A DNA stretch of 64,000 nt from Chthonomonas sp. (GTDB lineage Bacteria; Armatimonadota; Fimbriimonadia; Fimbriimonadales; Fimbriimonadaceae). Shown here in pieces: positions 33,897 to 42,744 of this stretch (positions are counted from its first letter, which is position 1; each line of letters begins with the position of its first letter). A program made the position numbers and the translations under genes. The notes under the pieces are model-generated. The model was given only the letters and a program-made list of their open reading frames with translations. It was not told the origin of the DNA and did no database searches. The stretch spans positions 434,001-498,000 of the forward strand of contig JAEURR010000005.1 in the NCBI GenBank assembly GCA_016788115.1. Reading direction: 5' to 3'.

Positions 33897-34921
33897 TGCG
33901 CCGTTTTCTTCAGCGGAAGCACAAAGTCCGCGTATACCGGCAAGTGGTCTGAGGCCAGAGCACGATCTGCGCCCGTGCCTGGCTTGCCGCGCAACGCATC
34001 TTCGCCTGAGTAGATCACCGCACCAGGATCCTTGACACTGTGGCGCAGCGGCGCAGAGACCACGATATTGTCGAAGAGAGTCTGGGTGACCTTCACATCG
34101 TCCGGAAACTTGTAGTCCTTGCCCTTCAGTCGCTCGTTGTCCGCAAATGCACCTGCGACGACCGGAGCGATTGGTTTGCCCTTGTAAAGGTCGTGGAGGC
34201 CTATGGAGACCCCGTCCGCTTCGTACAAAGGTTGCGTGAGGTTCACCATCGGTGCGGCATTGTAGGTTGCGCTGGCCGCTAGCTTGGTCAGCGTTGTGTC
34301 AAGCGGCGAATCGTTGAAGTCGCCGAGCACGATGACGTTGGGCAAGTTGAGGTTTCGGATCGCCTCGCCCAACTTCTCGGCGGCGGCATGACGCTGCGGG
34401 TCGGTCGTCAAACGGCCGCCTCGACGACTCTTGAAGTGAACGACGAAAACGTCCAGCTGGTCCCTGCTGGGCGTCTCGATCACGGCGTGGAGCACGTCGC
34501 GCTTGCCGGGGAACGCAAAGTCGTCTGCAGGCGAAGGAAACATCATCTTGTACTCTCGCAGCACGTACGGCTTGCGCACAGCAATTCCAAGATTTTGCTT
34601 CTCCTCTTTGCTGTTTAGCAGTCCGATGGACCAATTCTTGTCGAAAATCTTGCTCAGAGCAAAAGTATTCTCGACCTCTTGTACGCCCACGATGTCGGGG
34701 TTGACGGACCGAATCACCGATCTCAGGTTTTCGTTGCGCGCTTTGGGCTGGAAGGCGTTGAACCACTCGATGTTGTAGGTCATCACCCGCATTCGGGTGA
34801 GATCCGGGGATGGTCCGATGCCACGCGGTGCCTGCGCGAAGAGTCCGTAAGCGGCCAGGGCCGCGCCCGCCGCTGCGGTGATCCAAATTGTCTTTGCCAA
34901 GTTCTTACTCCAGTGTCCCAT
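33893..34921 (-). CDS. Endonuclease/exonuclease/phosphatase (EEP) family protein, exported or anchored
   Basis: A 342-residue protein with an N-terminal hydrophobic segment (about 9-28, TIWITAAAGAALAAYGLFAQ) that anchors or exports it. The EEP fold motifs follow: MTYNIEWF, the metal Glu in VGVQEVEN, VVHFKSRRGG, the NVIVLGDFND catalytic Asp/Asn pair and the ASDHLPVYADF end. Family members cut DNA, RNA, or phosphoester lipids. Export suggests extracellular nucleic acid degradation or phosphate scavenging, but the substrate is not visible. It lies three bases from the typA stop, on the same strand. Confidence 0.88.
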   Translation of the reverse strand: MGHWSKNLAKTIWITAAAGAALAAYGLFAQAPRGIGPSPDLTRMRVMTYNIEWFNAFQPKARNENLRSVIRSVNPDIVGVQEVENTFALSKIFDKNWSIGLLNSKEEKQNLGIAVRKPYVLREYKMMFPSPADDFAFPGKRDVLHAVIETPSRDQLDVFVVHFKSRRGGRLTTDPQRHAAAEKLGEAIRNLNLPNVIVLGDFNDSPLDTTLTKLAASATYNAAPMVNLTQPLYEADGVSIGLHDLYKGKPIAPVVAGAFADNERLKGKDYKFPDDVKVTQTLFDNIVVSAPLRHSVKDPGAVIYSGEDALRGKPGTGADRALASDHLPVYADFVLPLKKTAH

Positions 34922-34924
34922 TGT

Positions 34925-36757
34925 TCAGACTGTTGCCTCGCTTCGTCGTTCTGCCACTCGGCGCTCGCTATGGTCCAGAAGCTTCTTGCGAAACCTCAGC
35001 ATCCGGGGGGTGACTTCGAGAAGCTCGTCGTCCCGAAGCCAAGCGAGAGCCTGCTCAAGTGAGAATTCTTTGTGCGAATCCAGCACGGTCGTCGCGTCGG
35101 CGCTGGCCGAGCGCATGTTCGTCGCCGCCTTTTGGAGCGTAATGTTTACGACCATGTCCTCATCGCGAGCATTCGCCCCGATCACCATTCCGCCGTAAAC
35201 TTCGGTGCCGACCGGGAAGAACAGCATGCCTCGCTCTTGAACGTTCTCGTAGGCGTACCGGGTGATCTTGCCCGGGTCCTTGGCGATGAGCGAACCCTGG
35301 GTGCGGCTCACGACTTCGCCCTTGTACGGCTGATAGCCATCGAAGAGCGAGGAGATCGTCCCGAGGCCACGCGTGAGTGTGAGATAAATCGTTCGGAAAC
35401 CAATCAAACCGCGCGTCGGGATGTTGTACTCCAGCCGAACTGAGTCGTTCTCCTGCAGCATGTCTCGCAGCTCACCCTTACGTCGGGCCAACTCCTCCAT
35501 CACGCTCCCCATCGACTCGCTCGGGAGTTCCAGCGTCACCACCTCGTACGGTTCGGTCCGCTCGCCTTGCTCGTCGCGCCGAATGATGACTTGAGGGCGG
35601 GAGATGGCCATTTCGTATCCCTCGCGGCGCATAGTCTCGATGAGGATCGCGAGCTGAAGTTCTCCGCGTGCATTTACCTTCACGGTGTCCGTCGCGGCGT
35701 CGGGATCAATCTTGATGGAGACCGAGATGTGCTCTTCCTTCTCCAGTCGCTCGCGAATCTTGTGGATGGTAAGGAACTTACCGCCGTCCTTGCCTGCCAG
35801 CGGGGACTGGTTCGCATAGAAATTCATGCTGAGCGTGCTCGGCTCGATCTGCACGGCGGGAATCGCGGCGATCGTATCGGGCGCGGCGATCGTATCGAAC
35901 AAGCCGACGTTGTCGATACCAGCCAGCATGACGATCTCTCCCGCGCGGGCCTCGGTAACCTCCTGCAGTTCGATTCCCTCGTAAACCCAGAGCTTGGTCA
36001 CGTTGAATGCCTGCTTCTTGTCCTGGTCAGGTTTCAAGTGCTGGAGACGGTCGCCAACCTTGACGCTGCCGCGCAGGATCTTTCCACCGAACATCCGACC
36101 AAGGTATTCACTGTAGTCCAGATTATTGATCTGGAGCATAAACGGCCCATCTAATTCTACAGCAGGAGGTGGCACTGAATTGATTACCGTCTCGAACAAC
36201 TCGCGCATGTCCGTTTCGGTGCCATCGGGCTCGCTGCGTGCAAATCCAGCGGCCCCGCTCGTGTAAATGTGGGGGAAGAAAAGGTCTTCCTCGTCCGCTC
36301 CGAGGTCGATGAAGAGATCGATCGTCTTGTCGTACGCCTCGTGCGGACGCGCGCCGGGCCTGTCGATTTTATTGACACAAACGATCGGCTTGAGCTTGTT
36401 CGCGAACGCCTTCTTCAGCACGAATCGTGTCTGCGGCATCGGCCCCTCGAAAGCGTCAACGACGAGCAGAACGCCGTCGACCATGCTCAGCACACGTTCG
36501 ACTTCGCCACCAAAATCCGCGTGACCAGGCGTGTCTACAATATTAACTTTGTAATCCTTGTACCGGACGCTGGCCACCTTAGAAAGGATGGTGATCCCCT
36601 TTTCGCGCTCTAGGTCGCTGTTGTCCATGACCCGATCTTCGATGTTCTGGTTGGAGCGGAAGATGCCAGCCTGGCGGAAAATAGCATCAACGAGCGTCGT
36701 CTTTCCGTGGTCGACGTGCGCGATGATGCCAATGTTGCGGATCATGGGGTCTGGCAT
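34925..36757 (-). CDS. typA: Ribosome-associated translational GTPase TypA/BipA
   Basis: A 610-residue GTPase of the elongation-factor family. The G-domain has [12 protein letters not shown] (G1), the [14 protein letters not shown] switch region (G3) and VNKIDRPGA (G4). EF-G-like domains III and V and the TypA-specific C-terminal domain follow (for example [17 protein letters not shown]). TypA binds ribosomes and helps assembly and stress adaptation. The length matches the family. The gene product of 33893 follows after three bases. Confidence 0.97.
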   Translation of the reverse strand: MPDPMIRNIGIIAHVDHGKTTLVDAIFRQAGIFRSNQNIEDRVMDNSDLEREKGITILSKVASVRYKDYKVNIVDTPGHADFGGEVERVLSMVDGVLLVVDAFEGPMPQTRFVLKKAFANKLKPIVCVNKIDRPGARPHEAYDKTIDLFIDLGADEEDLFFPHIYTSGAAGFARSEPDGTETDMRELFETVINSVPPPAVELDGPFMLQINNLDYSEYLGRMFGGKILRGSVKVGDRLQHLKPDQDKKQAFNVTKLWVYEGIELQEVTEARAGEIVMLAGIDNVGLFDTIAAPDTIAAIPAVQIEPSTLSMNFYANQSPLAGKDGGKFLTIHKIRERLEKEEHISVSIKIDPDAATDTVKVNARGELQLAILIETMRREGYEMAISRPQVIIRRDEQGERTEPYEVVTLELPSESMGSVMEELARRKGELRDMLQENDSVRLEYNIPTRGLIGFRTIYLTLTRGLGTISSLFDGYQPYKGEVVSRTQGSLIAKDPGKITRYAYENVQERGMLFFPVGTEVYGGMVIGANARDEDMVVNITLQKAATNMRSASADATTVLDSHKEFSLEQALAWLRDDELLEVTPRMLRFRKKLLDHSERRVAERRSEATV

Positions 36758-36795
36758 AAGAGCTCTAAGGATACCAGCCGCCGGTAAGCCGACCC

Positions 36796-38103
36796 CTAAA
36801 GTCGTGCGGTTTCCTTAACGAGCAGGTACGTGGAGACCAGTGCTTGGGTCAGATCTTTGGGCTCGCTGTCCACGCTTTTGACCCCCGATCCGGCCAAGAC
36901 GCTCTCCGCCCGCCGCCGCTCGGAGCTGTACCATAGTGCGGCACTTCGCAGGAACAGGTCCTTCGGTGACGCCAGCGGCAACTGCTGTAGTTCCTTGATG
37001 CGCGGGTCCGAGACACGCACCAGCAGCACCAAATGGTGTCGGCACACGGGGGACAGGGCGCGGGTGAGGGTGCGGGCATGGGCCTCGTCTTCACTGTCGG
37101 TAAAGACTGCGATGAGCGAGCGGCGCTTCCACCGTGACCGCAGGTAGTTGAACGCCTCGTCGTAGTTCGCCTCGACGGGCACGGCATCCAGGTCGTGCAC
37201 TGCGTCCATGATCGCGCCGTTTTGCTGGCGACCCTTGCCCGGTGGGATGAACTGGTGCACGCGGTCGCTAAACACCATGAGCCCAGTCTGATCTCCTTCG
37301 CTCCGGGCAGCATGCAAGAGCATCAGGCACGCATCTAGACACAGATCCAGCTTGCCGACGCCATCAACCTCGGCGAGCATCGCGCGGCCGATATCGAGGC
37401 AGACGATGACGTTTTGGTTCCGCTCGACCTCGTAGTCCCGAACGACAAGCTTGTTTCGGCGGGCAGAAGACTTCCAGTCGATGCGGCGATAATCGTCGTG
37501 GTGGTACTCGCGAAGCGACTCAAACTCGGTGCCCTGGCCCCGGATTCGCGTCTGGCGAATCCCCATCATGCTGAGCTTGCCGCGCTGCTTCAGCAGATCG
37601 TATTCGCGCAACGCTAGCACGTTTGGGTACACGTGGATGACCCCAGTCCCCGGCAGAGTTCGCTCCACCTCCACTAGACCCAGCGGGGCTAAGAGTCGAA
37701 GGGTCACGTCACGGAACCGCTCTTCACCCCGAGTATCTGGCGTGAGGTGATACTCCAACGCGTGGCTGCGCCGCGCCGGAATCGCAAGCTTGAACTCGAC
37801 TTGCGACACCTGCATGAACTCCGGCGAACCCTCGCGAACCCGGCCCCGGATCGGCACACCTGCATCGTTAAAGACGGTGAGCGAGATCTTGTTGGGTTGG
37901 CGGACGGACAGCGCCATATCGTGCGACCGTTCGATCCGCAGGTACTTGGCTCGGGGCACGGCAAGGCCGGTGAGGAACAGCAACACAAATAGGATGAGGT
38001 TGTACGGCATCACCACCCGCTCCATGCCCGGAACAACCGCGCCGAGCAACGCGAGGCCTATCCCTACCGCAATCAGCGCCCAGAATCGACGCGTGGGAAT
38101 CAT
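36796..38103 (-). CDS. DUF58 domain protein
   Basis: A 435-residue membrane protein. Two N-terminal hydrophobic helices (about 7-26 and 31-50) are followed by a long beta-rich domain and the DUF58 core with [23 protein letters not shown], whose DYR-IDWK segment is the hallmark. A von Willebrand A-like fold follows ([19 protein letters not shown]). DUF58 proteins usually sit next to a MoxR ATPase and act in metal-cofactor or envelope protein assembly, but no MoxR gene is adjacent. Transcribed divergently from the RDD protein gene. Confidence 0.9.
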   Translation of the reverse strand: MIPTRRFWALIAVGIGLALLGAVVPGMERVVMPYNLILFVLLFLTGLAVPRAKYLRIERSHDMALSVRQPNKISLTVFNDAGVPIRGRVREGSPEFMQVSQVEFKLAIPARRSHALEYHLTPDTRGEERFRDVTLRLLAPLGLVEVERTLPGTGVIHVYPNVLALREYDLLKQRGKLSMMGIRQTRIRGQGTEFESLREYHHDDYRRIDWKSSARRNKLVVRDYEVERNQNVIVCLDIGRAMLAEVDGVGKLDLCLDACLMLLHAARSEGDQTGLMVFSDRVHQFIPPGKGRQQNGAIMDAVHDLDAVPVEANYDEAFNYLRSRWKRRSLIAVFTDSEDEAHARTLTRALSPVCRHHLVLLVRVSDPRIKELQQLPLASPKDLFLRSAALWYSSERRRAESVLAGSGVKSVDSEPKDLTQALVSTYLLVKETARL

Positions 38104-38135
38104 CCGCCGCGAACTCCAGAGGTAGCATCGTTTTC

Positions 38136-38870
38136 GTGATTCACGAGGTCGCCGTACTCACTCCCGAGAAGGTGTCGCTATCTTACCGGGTGGCCCGCGC
38201 GGGAAGCCGTATTCAGGCGCATTTGCTGGACCTCCTGATCTTTGGTGCACTTGTTTGGGTCTGTACGTTCGCCTTAGGCGCTCTGGGCATGGAGTTCGTG
38301 GTTTCGCTCCTGCAAAGGTTCGGATTGTTCTTGCCATTCATTTTCTTTATCCTGACCGAGGGGCTCTGGAACGGCAACACGCTCGGGAAGAAGGCGATGA
38401 AGATCCGCGTCGTGATGACCGATGGAACGCCGCTCACATTCCGCGCGGCGGTCTACCGAAACTTCCTCCGGCCAGCCGACTTCCTGCCCGCGTTCTATAC
38501 TTTCGGGCTCATCTCGATGTTTATCAATCCGAGAGGCCAGAGACTTGGCGATATTGCCGCGGATACCATGGTCATCCACACCGGGAACGAAAAGCCGATC
38601 TTCGAAGTCTCGCCGCACAAGATGGGTATCCACCCGCTGGAACAGCACGTGGGCGAGCTCCGCTCGATGAGCTTGGAAGAGTACGTGGCGCTGAAACGAC
38701 TTGCCGATCGGTTCCCGCAACTCAGCCCGCAATACCAAGCCAAGCTGCTGGAAACGGTCTGGGAGCCGTTCCGCGTACGCTCGCAGATCTCGCATCTGGA
38801 CGGAGTGCACGACGTCTATCTGATTGAGGCTGTGGTCATGAAATTCGGACGTTTACACAAGCTCGTGTGA
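38136..38870 (+). CDS. RDD family membrane protein
   Basis: A 244-residue inner-membrane protein. The RDD hallmark appears as RVARAGSRIQAHLLDLLIF at the N terminus, with three to four helices (about 28-55, 65-82, 115-135), and NPRGQRLGDIAADTMVI after them. A cytoplasmic helical tail of about 90 residues follows. The family is of uncertain role; some members export Na+ or Li+ ions. The start is GTG. The putative origin region lies directly downstream. Confidence 0.85.
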   Translation: MIHEVAVLTPEKVSLSYRVARAGSRIQAHLLDLLIFGALVWVCTFALGALGMEFVVSLLQRFGLFLPFIFFILTEGLWNGNTLGKKAMKIRVVMTDGTPLTFRAAVYRNFLRPADFLPAFYTFGLISMFINPRGQRLGDIAADTMVIHTGNEKPIFEVSPHKMGIHPLEQHVGELRSMSLEEYVALKRLADRFPQLSPQYQAKLLETVWEPFRVRSQISHLDGVHDVYLIEAVVMKFGRLHKLV

Positions 38871-39055
38871 CAATCGGTGGAAAACTGATGGATCGAGTTT
38901 GGGGGGGTCTCGACATGGGAAAACCCACGGATTGAAACCTATACATAGAGCGATTTACCCACACGGTTTTCCACGGTGCGCCGATAGGCGTTCTATTACA
39001 GGCTTAGGTTCCTTCAGGTCAGTTTCGAGCGGCAGACCTACAATTACACCGAGAG

Positions 39056-39064
39056 TTATCCACA
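39056..39064 (+). promoter_or_regulatory. Perfect DnaA box
   Basis: TTATCCACA matches the DnaA consensus exactly. It lies 13 bases before a TAA/TAG trinucleotide run and 62 bases before the recF start. Confidence 0.8.
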
Positions 39065-39077
39065 TTCTCGAATCCCA

Positions 39078-39092
39078 TAATAGTAATCATAA
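39078..39092 (+). other. DnaA-trio-like element
   Basis: TAA-TAG-TAA-TCA-TAA in register, 13 bases after the perfect DnaA box and at the start of an AT-rich stretch. Established knowledge: origins of many bacteria carry such trinucleotides next to DnaA boxes, where DnaA loads on a single strand to open the duplex. One of the five units (TCA) deviates. Confidence 0.55.
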
Positions 39093-39126
39093 TCTCTTTC
39101 TCTAAACACCTCTTCTTAGAATATTC

Positions 39127-40212
39127 ATGCTGAAGACCCTGGCGATCCGCGACTTCCGGAACTACGAAGAGGCCCACATTGAGCTGAGTGCGGGGCTCAA
39201 CCTCGTCTACGGTCAGAACGCCCAAGGGAAAACCAACCTCCTGGAGGCCATCGCGCTCATCTCGACGGCGCAGCTGCTACGAGGCCACCGGGACGCCGAA
39301 GCCATTCGCCATGGGTGCGAAGAGGCGAGGATCCGAGGCGAGCTGGTGGAGCACTCGACCACCGTAGAGGTTCAACTCAGGCGAGGCGTTCGCAAGCGAG
39401 CTCTTTTGAACGACATGGGTTTGAGCCGCGCGGCGGACTTGCTCGGACGGCTACCGACCGTGACATTCACGACTCGAGACCTGGAGGTCCTCCGCGGAGA
39501 ACCGTCAGAAAGGCGTCTGTTCGTCGATTTGGCGCTCTCCCAGCTCTCGGCGGGGTATCTCAGGCATTTGGCTCACTATCGCCGGGCAGTGGACCAGAGA
39601 AACGCTTTGCTGAAGATGGCACAAGAGCAGACGGTGGAGTCCGAGTCGTTTGAGGTCTGGGAGGCAGAACTGTGCGAGCACGGTGCCGCATTGCGAGAGC
39701 TGCGCCACGACTACGTACGTCGGCTCGCAGGCGAAGCAACCGGCTTCCATCGCCAATTGGCGAATGGCGAAATCCTCGGGGTGGTCTACATGCCGAAAGA
39801 CCCTGGGGCGACGCCCGATGAGCTCAGTGCTGCTTACCGGCACCATCGGAGCGTGGAGATCCACCGAGGGGCGACTCAGATCGGACCCCATCGGGATGAT
39901 ATCTACTTTACGATCAATGAGTTAGAGATCAAGTTGTACGGATCACAGGGTCAGCAGCGGAGCGCAATGATCGCTTTGAAGATGGCGGGGCTGGCGGTTG
40001 CAAGACAGATCTTGCGCGCGTCACCGATCCTTTTGCTCGATGACATATTCTCGGATTTGGATAAACACCGCCGGTCGAACTTGATTCAATTGGGACTCGA
40101 ACATGGCGGCCAAGTCTGCATTACTTGTACGGAACCAGAGCAGGCGGGCGAAGATTTGATGAAGCAAGCCCGGCATTTTGAGGTACGACAAGGTGTGGTG
40201 TCACAGCGATGA
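39127..40212 (+). CDS. recF: DNA replication and repair protein RecF
   Basis: A 361-residue SMC-like ATPase that loads RecA at gaps with RecO and RecR. Walker A is GQNAQGKTNLLEA, the signature motif region includes GSQGQQRSAMIAL, and Walker B is PILLLDDIFSDLD, all intact. The N terminus MLKTLAIRDFRNYEE is typical. The next gene (DciA-like) overlaps its stop by four bases. recF commonly lies near dnaA and dnaN; here it sits directly beside the DnaA-box region. Confidence 0.96.
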   Translation: MLKTLAIRDFRNYEEAHIELSAGLNLVYGQNAQGKTNLLEAIALISTAQLLRGHRDAEAIRHGCEEARIRGELVEHSTTVEVQLRRGVRKRALLNDMGLSRAADLLGRLPTVTFTTRDLEVLRGEPSERRLFVDLALSQLSAGYLRHLAHYRRAVDQRNALLKMAQEQTVESESFEVWEAELCEHGAALRELRHDYVRRLAGEATGFHRQLANGEILGVVYMPKDPGATPDELSAAYRHHRSVEIHRGATQIGPHRDDIYFTINELEIKLYGSQGQQRSAMIALKMAGLAVARQILRASPILLLDDIFSDLDKHRRSNLIQLGLEHGGQVCITCTEPEQAGEDLMKQARHFEVRQGVVSQR

Positions 40213-40535
40213 GACGGCTTTCCGATCTGCTCGCACTTTCGGTCGATCGGCCCGAGGTGCTAAGGGCGAGCCGCGCGCAACCCATTGTGCGGCGATGGAA
40301 GGAGTTTGCCGGACCCGTCTTGGGCGAGCGTTGCGTCCCAGATCGGTACGACCATGGGACACTTTGGATTGCGGCCAAAGGAAACGCTTGGGAGCAGGAG
40401 TTGCGATTTCAGAAGGACCGCATCCTGGCGATGATGAACGAGGCAGCGGGCGAGGAACTGTTCACGCAGATGCGGATTGGCACCCGCCCCCCGCGCCGAG
40501 ACTGGGAAGCGGCGCCGGACCCCCTGAAGGATTAG
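40209..40535 (+). CDS. DUF721 / DciA-like protein
   Basis: A 108-residue protein with the DUF721 core: a tryptophan after an arginine pair (RRWKEFAGPVLGERC), then LWIAAKGNAWEQELRFQKDRIL, matching the KH-like fold of DciA. DciA is the predicted ancestral loader of the replicative helicase DnaB, so the gene fits the neighbouring recF and candidate oriC. The start overlaps the recF stop by four bases. The DciA name is inferred from family and context. Confidence 0.85.
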   Translation: MRRLSDLLALSVDRPEVLRASRAQPIVRRWKEFAGPVLGERCVPDRYDHGTLWIAAKGNAWEQELRFQKDRILAMMNEAAGEELFTQMRIGTRPPRRDWEAAPDPLKD

Positions 40536-40541
40536 CAACCG

Positions 40542-41912
40542 ATGGCCGATCCCTGGAAATCCCGACCGCTCCTCATGGTTGCCGTCGGGTTGGGAGCGGG
40601 AATGTCCGCGCCGTTTTTTGCCTACGCCCCCCTCTTGCTACTGTTACCTTTATTGATGAGCAGACGCTGGGCTACAGTCGCAATGCTCGTTCCTTCGTAT
40701 CTTGTAGGCGCATTCCTTGCTCCGGGGCCGGCCGTGAAACCTGTCCATGAGGAGCGATACGCGCGCAAGACGGTCGACATCGTCTCGCTTCCGCAAACAA
40801 CAACGGACGGCTACTCGTTCATTGGTAGCAGCGGTGCGGAGCGGTTCCTCGTCACAACACGGCAACGATGGGACGTCTCGTGGGGTGACCGAGTCGAACT
40901 GAGCGGGTGGATCGCGCCACTTGGGGAGGCCGCGGAGCGGCGGATGACTCAACAGGGCATCAGTGCGCAGCTCAAAACGAGCATGGAGCCCGAGGTCGCG
41001 GAACGGGGAGCGTACATCTGGCGGCTTGGGCTGGCCGTCCGGTCGAACTTCTTGGCCTACTCCGATCGGCTGTTGAACTCGGAGCGGTCGGCACTGCTCG
41101 ACGCAATGTGCTTCAACCACCGAGGAGACCTCGACCTCGACACCAGCCAAGCGTTCCAGCGATCAGGCTTGGCGCACCTGATGGCTGCATCGGGATCGAA
41201 CATCCTTTTGATTTCCGCGGCACTTTTCTGGGCTGGAAAGTGGCTTCCGTTGCCAAGATGGACGGTCCTTTGTCTCATCTCTGCGCTTTTATTGCTCTAC
41301 GTGGCCGCAGCAGGAATGACTGCATCGGTCATACGAGCATATGGAATGGCGGTGCTCTACTTCCTGGCGTACGGTTTCCGTCGCGAATACGATAGCCTCA
41401 GCGCGCTGTCGCTGGTGTTCATTGTCAACGTCTTGCTTGCACCGATGACGCTCTTCGACGTAGGGTTTCAGATCTCGTACGCCTGCCTCTTCGGGCTGTC
41501 GCTATACCCGTTCGACTGGCAATCGGCGAGCCGTTGGACCTTTGGGCAGCGGGTCCAAGCCGGTGTTTTCCTCGCCCTCAGTGGATGGATCTTCTCGTCG
41601 CCGCTAGCCGCCTACCATTTCCATGCCGTGCCCTTGGCTGGAGGAGTGGCAACGCTGCTCGCCGAGATTCCGTATTCGCTGCTCGTGTGGGTCGGCATGG
41701 GGGGCTGGGTGGTCTCCAGCGTGGCGTTCGGGTTCCTCAATCCGGTGATCGCGCCGATCGTTGGGATCGCGCTCGACTTCGTGGCCGGATTGGCTCGTGT
41801 GGCGGCAAGCCCGTCTGTGTGGACTTCGGTGGCTCCTTTCTCAGTCTGGTGGTTGGTGGTGATCTATGGCATGGCGCTTATCCTTTGGCGGCCCCATTGG
41901 CGACCGGCTTAG
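40542..41912 (+). CDS. ComEC/Rec2 channel part (N-terminal and competence domain)
   Basis: A 456-residue membrane protein. An N-terminal pair of hydrophobic helices (about 10-55) and an OB-like domain (about 70-150) are followed by the ComEC competence domain: FNHRGDLDLDTSQAFQRSGLAHLMAASGSN is its hallmark, then about eight helices. It would form the inner-membrane channel that takes up one DNA strand. The metallo-beta-lactamase domain normally fused at the C terminus is in the next, overlapping frame. The frame ends at a TAG just where the last helix would follow. Confidence 0.9.
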   Translation: MADPWKSRPLLMVAVGLGAGMSAPFFAYAPLLLLLPLLMSRRWATVAMLVPSYLVGAFLAPGPAVKPVHEERYARKTVDIVSLPQTTTDGYSFIGSSGAERFLVTTRQRWDVSWGDRVELSGWIAPLGEAAERRMTQQGISAQLKTSMEPEVAERGAYIWRLGLAVRSNFLAYSDRLLNSERSALLDAMCFNHRGDLDLDTSQAFQRSGLAHLMAASGSNILLISAALFWAGKWLPLPRWTVLCLISALLLLYVAAAGMTASVIRAYGMAVLYFLAYGFRREYDSLSALSLVFIVNVLLAPMTLFDVGFQISYACLFGLSLYPFDWQSASRWTFGQRVQAGVFLALSGWIFSSPLAAYHFHAVPLAGGVATLLAEIPYSLLVWVGMGGWVVSSVAFGFLNPVIAPIVGIALDFVAGLARVAASPSVWTSVAPFSVWWLVVIYGMALILWRPHWRPA

Positions 41913-42744
41913 CATCCTAAGCGCGCTGGTTTTGGCGGGCCTTTTGGGCCAGAGTGTGCTGCGCGCAAGTCCCGCTGACTCTCCAGATCGCATCGTCTTC
42001 TTGCAGGTGGGCCAGGGCGATTGCACGGTCATTCAGAGTGGGGGGACGACGGTGCTGGTCGACTCGGCCGCGCGGAACGACGTCCTAGATGCGGGCGAAT
42101 CGCTTGCGGTGCCGCAACTCTACGATCTGGGAGTACGCCACATCGACGCGATTATTCTCACCCATCCCGACTCGGACCACGTGGGGGGCCTCATCTCGGT
42201 GAGTCGGCACTTCGCAGTAGGGAAGGTCTTCGTGAACGAGGCTTTTCGCCAGCACCCGGACATGCTCCGCACGTTGGCGCTCTCTCGCATTACTTCCGAT
42301 CGGGTTCTGTGGGTGTCCTCCCAGCGTACGCTCACCTTCAATCGCGCTTCGCTGAGGATCGTCGCGCCCCCGGGCGAGCAGCCAGACAACGACAATGACG
42401 GCTCGTTGCTCACATGGGTGACGATGGGAAAATCCTCGGCCCTGCTGATGGGCGACGCTTCGGCGAACGTGGAGTACGACCTCGTAGCGCGTGGGTTAGT
42501 TGGCCCGGTGGATCTCTTGAAGCTTGGCCACCACGGCAGCGGCGGATCCACATCTGCAGAGTTCTTGATGCGTACGCAGCCCAAATGGGGTCTGGTGAGC
42601 TGCGGACGCAACAATACCTACGGCCACCCCAATGCGGGCGTCCTGGAGCGTCTCAGGGCCGTACATTGCCGTGTTTGGCGGACGGACCGGCAGGGCGAAG
42701 TGGAGTTTCGCCCTACCGCCGCCGGATTTGCACTAGCGCCCTAG
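41866..42744 (+). CDS. ComEC nuclease-like part (metallo-beta-lactamase domain)
   Basis: A 292-residue protein in the +1 frame relative to the channel part, overlapping it by 47 bases. It begins with one hydrophobic helix (about 16-33, LSILSALVLAGLLGQSVL) that corresponds to the last helix of full-length ComEC, then the metallo-beta-lactamase fold: VGQGDCTVI, HPDSDHVGG and KLGHHGSGGSTS. This domain is thought to degrade the non-transported strand. Whether the break is natural, a frameshift mutation or an assembly error cannot be told here. Confidence 0.88.
   Translation: MAWRLSFGGPIGDRLSILSALVLAGLLGQSVLRASPADSPDRIVFLQVGQGDCTVIQSGGTTVLVDSAARNDVLDAGESLAVPQLYDLGVRHIDAIILTHPDSDHVGGLISVSRHFAVGKVFVNEAFRQHPDMLRTLALSRITSDRVLWVSSQRTLTFNRASLRIVAPPGEQPDNDNDGSLLTWVTMGKSSALLMGDASANVEYDLVARGLVGPVDLLKLGHHGSGGSTSAEFLMRTQPKWGLVSCGRNNTYGHPNAGVLERLRAVHCRVWRTDRQGEVEFRPTAAGFALAP

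Larger units (their letters stand above)
38871..39126. other. oriC: Candidate oriC: DnaA-box cluster upstream of recF
   Basis: A 256-base gap with no gene. It holds TTATCCACA (39056-39064, perfect), TTACCCACA (38955-38963, one mismatch), TTTTCCACG (38967-38975, two mismatches) and, on the minus strand, TTTTCCACC (38876-38884, two mismatches). The last 60 bases before recF are clearly AT-richer than the rest. recF and a DciA-like helicase-loader gene follow directly, which fits an origin neighbourhood; dnaA and dnaN are not in the window. A DnaA-controlled recF promoter is the alternative. Confidence 0.65.

Noticed and set aside
41866-41912. Programmed frameshift to join the two comEC frames
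   Set aside because: The required shift is +1. CTT-TGG and CCC-CAT codons could slip, but there is no stop codon in the A site, no clear stimulating hairpin and no internal ribosome-like site. I therefore report the two genes as separate.
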